Part shown: positions 9,596 to 10,968 of the stretch, piece by piece | Layout: each line of letters begins with the position of its first letter | Numbering within the stretch: position 1 is the stretch's first letter | From: Phytoactinopolyspora endophytica | Lineage (GTDB): Bacteria; Actinomycetota; Actinomycetes; Jiangellales; Jiangellaceae | DNA length: 10,968 bases | Assembly: GCF_004138495.1 (NCBI RefSeq) | Contig: NZ_ML142866.1 | Span: 5,175-16,142, forward strand | Direction of reading: 5' to 3' | Notes under the pieces: generated by a model | Databases searched by the model: none | Told to the model about the DNA's origin: nothing | Seen by the model: only the letters and a program-made list of their open reading frames with translations | Translations under genes and position numbers: made by a program

Positions 9596-10473
9596 GACGG
9601 CACCACCATCGTTCCTACCCCTTCGTCCGTGAATACCTCGAGGAGGAGCGAGTTCGGCAGCCGCCCGTCGATGACGGTCGCCTCCGGTACCCCGCCGTCG
9701 ACGGCACGCAAGCACGCACGCATCTTCGGCACCATGCCCGCGTCGAGGCTCGGGACCAGGTCGGCGAGCTCGGCCGCGGAGATCTCCTTCACGATGTCGG
9801 TGCTGCTCGGCCAGTCCCGGTAAAGCCCTTCGACGTCGGTGAGGACGACGAGCTTCTCGGCGTTCAGCTCGACGGCGAGTGCGGCGGCCGCGGTGTCGGC
9901 ATTGACGTTGTGCACCACGCCGTCCGCGTCGGGCGCCACCGACGAGACGACCGGGATCCGGCCCGCGTCGATCAGGTCCAGGACGGCGTCCGCGTTGACC
10001 TCGGCGACGTCGCCGACCAGCCCGATGTCCACTTCCTCGCCGTCGACGATGGCGGACTGCCGCTCCGCGGTGAACAACCCCGCGTCCTCGCCGGAGAGCC
10101 CGACGGCGAACGGGCCGTGCGCATTGATGAGCCCGACCAGCTCCCGACCGACCTGACCGACCAGGACCATCCGGACGACGTCCATCGCCTCCGGGGTGGT
10201 GACCCGTAGGCCGCCACGGAACTCGCTGGCGATGTCGAGCTTCTTCAACATCTTCGAGATCTGCGGGCCGCCGCCGTGCACCACGACGGGCTTGAGGCCG
10301 GCGAGCCGGAGGAAGACGATGTCGTCGGCGAAGGCGCGCTTGAGTTTGTCGTCGATCATCGCGTTGCCGCCGTACTTGACGACGACGATCTTGCCGTGGA
10401 ACCGCTTCATCCACGGCAGCGCCTCGACCAGCACCCCGGCCTTCGCCAGTGCCTCATGCTGTTCGGTCACCAC
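9592..10473 (-). CDS. argB: N-acetylglutamate kinase (arginine-sensitive type)
   Basis: ArgB phosphorylates N-acetylglutamate with ATP and is normally the feedback-controlled step when ArgJ recycles acetyl groups. The 293 residues show the amino-acid-kinase motifs VVKYGGNAM (31-39), VVHGGGPQI (64-72), the [12 protein letters not shown] segment (125-136), [13 protein letters not shown] (188-200), [11 protein letters not shown] (211-221) and DAGMVPKM (244-251). The N-terminal helix before the kinase core ([12 protein letters not shown], 17-28) is the feature linked to arginine inhibition in hexameric NAGKs. Two adjacent GTG codons (10473 and 10470) could start the protein: GGGGAG lies 3 nt from the first and 6 nt from the second, so the start is uncertain by one codon. 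A 202-nt gap with tandem hairpins separates it from argJ, which is wider than usual in this operon type. Confidence 0.97.
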   Translation of the reverse strand: MVTEQHEALAKAGVLVEALPWMKRFHGKIVVVKYGGNAMIDDKLKRAFADDIVFLRLAGLKPVVVHGGGPQISKMLKKLDIASEFRGGLRVTTPEAMDVVRMVLVGQVGRELVGLINAHGPFAVGLSGEDAGLFTAERQSAIVDGEEVDIGLVGDVAEVNADAVLDLIDAGRIPVVSSVAPDADGVVHNVNADTAAAALAVELNAEKLVVLTDVEGLYRDWPSSTDIVKEISAAELADLVPSLDAGMVPKMRACLRAVDGGVPEATVIDGRLPNSLLLEVFTDEGVGTMVVPS

Positions 10474-10513
10474 GCGCTCCCCGCCTCCGCCACCAAGAGT
10501 TCCTCTGTGACCA

Positions 10514-10616
10514 CGTTGCGTCCTGCAATCCGAGCGTCCAGGGCCACACTCCGCAGGACGCTACGCCGCGTTGCGTCCTGCACACCGAGCGCTCTAGGCC
10601 ACGCTCCGCAGGACAC
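10514..10616 (-). repeat. Two 55-nt tandem repeats, each a hairpin, in the argJ-argB gap
   Basis: The unit starting CGTTGCGTCCTGCA at 10514 recurs at 10569, exactly 55 nt on, with about 7 mismatches in the first 47 nt. Each unit folds. Unit 1 pairs GCGTCCTGC 10518-10526 with 10553-10561 and inner GAGCG 10532-10536 with CACTC 10547-10551. Unit 2 pairs 10573-10581 with 10608-10616 and inner GAGCG 10587-10591 with CGCTC 10602-10606. The two imperfect pairs (C10535/A10548 and C10574/A10615) are G-U on the arg-sense strand. A faint third start (CACGTTG at 10623) may be a decayed copy. This is the only notable content of the gap; I see no gene or clear promoter in it. Confidence 0.8.
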
Positions 10617-10675
10617 CAGGAGCACGTTGGGTGCCGACGGGTGAACGGCCGTGTGGAGGTCGAGTTCGATGCCGC

Positions 10676-10968
10676 TCATGTGGAGTACGCCGAGTTCTCG
10701 TGGACGTAGTCGTGTGTGAGGTCGCTGGTGAGGACCGTCGCTGTCTCCCCGCCCGCGCCCAGGGCGACCTCGACGACGACGTGCCGGTTCGACATGTCGA
10801 CGTTCTCCGCCGGGTCACCGACCTTGGTGCCGCCGGACCGGCACACGGTGACGCCATTGATGGCGATGTCGATCTGGTCGGGCTCGAATACCGCGTCCGT
10901 GGTCCCGACGGCGGCCAAGACCCGGCCCCAGTTCGGGTCGTTGCCGAACACCGCCGCCTTGAACAGGT
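10676..10968 (-). CDS. argJ: Glutamate N-acetyltransferase ArgJ, C-terminal part (cut by the window edge)
   Basis: The last 96 residues or so of ArgJ, which moves the acetyl group from N-acetylornithine to glutamate and, in bifunctional forms, also makes N-acetylglutamate from acetyl-CoA. The visible part begins LFKAAVFGNDPNWGRVLAAVG, where the FGNDPNWGR block is highly conserved. It continues through DIAINGVTVCRSGG and SNRHVVVEVALGAG to the typical C-terminus DLTHDYVHENSAYST. The stop is TGA at 10676-10678. The ThrMet-type autocleavage site and the N-terminal alpha chain lie outside the window. The visible part is in frame and appears intact. It is the most upstream arg gene seen; argC would be expected before it. 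Confidence 0.96.
   Translation of the reverse strand, partial: LFKAAVFGNDPNWGRVLAAVGTTDAVFEPDQIDIAINGVTVCRSGGTKVGDPAENVDMSNRHVVVEVALGAGGETATVLTSDLTHDYVHENSAYST

Noticed and set aside
8207..9823. A 538-codon open frame on the plus strand, antisense to argD and part of argB
   Set aside because: It lies opposite clearly conserved enzymes, is rich in Arg, His and Gly, shows no family motifs, and is what high-GC third positions produce on the opposite strand.
9596..10414. Upstream continuation of the argD frame through argB (717 codons in total)
   Set aside because: The upstream part overlaps argB in another frame and is Arg/Gly-rich without motifs; the ATGA overlap at 9592-9595 gives the natural argD start.

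Overview
The window is GC-rich DNA. Codons end mostly in G or C, starts are often GTG, and long open frames lie antisense to real genes. Together with the gene order argJ-argB-argD-argF-argR-argG-argH, which is the layout known from mycobacteria and corynebacteria, this points to an actinomycete. The genus cannot be fixed from the sequence alone.

Layout. (1) Positions 75-1580, minus strand: an unrecognised membrane protein made of two similar halves, each a pair of membrane segments followed by a soluble domain. (2) Positions 1581-1731: a divergent intergenic region with a possible PhoP-binding PHO box. (3) Positions 1732-3324, plus strand: a Tat-exported PhoD-family phosphatase/phosphodiesterase. 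(4) Positions 3325-3576: the space between the convergent phoD and argH genes, holding two strong inverted repeats. (5) Positions 3577-10968, minus strand: the arginine biosynthesis cluster, read right to left as argJ (only its C-terminus is in the window), argB, argD, argF, argR, argG, argH. argC is presumably just outside the window.

The arg genes cover the cyclic route from N-acetylglutamate to arginine. ArgB phosphorylates acetylglutamate, ArgD transaminates, ArgJ recycles the acetyl group, ArgF makes citrulline, and ArgG and ArgH convert citrulline to arginine. ArgR is the arginine-responsive repressor. Spacing suggests one main transcript: argB/argD overlap by ATGA, argF/argR are 1 nt apart and argR/argG 30 nt apart. 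The argJ-argB (202 nt), argD-argF (121 nt) and argG-argH (110 nt) gaps are longer, and the first two contain structured elements.

I find no wholly new system; the protein content is mostly ordinary. The parts worth a second look are the intergenic hairpins, whose imperfect pairs are almost all A-C on the plus strand and therefore G-U in the arg-sense RNA. Also notable are the Ala/Gly/Pro/acid-rich additions to ArgH (N-terminal, about 89 residues), ArgR (C-terminal, about 35) and ArgD (internal, about 27), two of them built on 18-nt tandem repeats, and the internally duplicated membrane protein.
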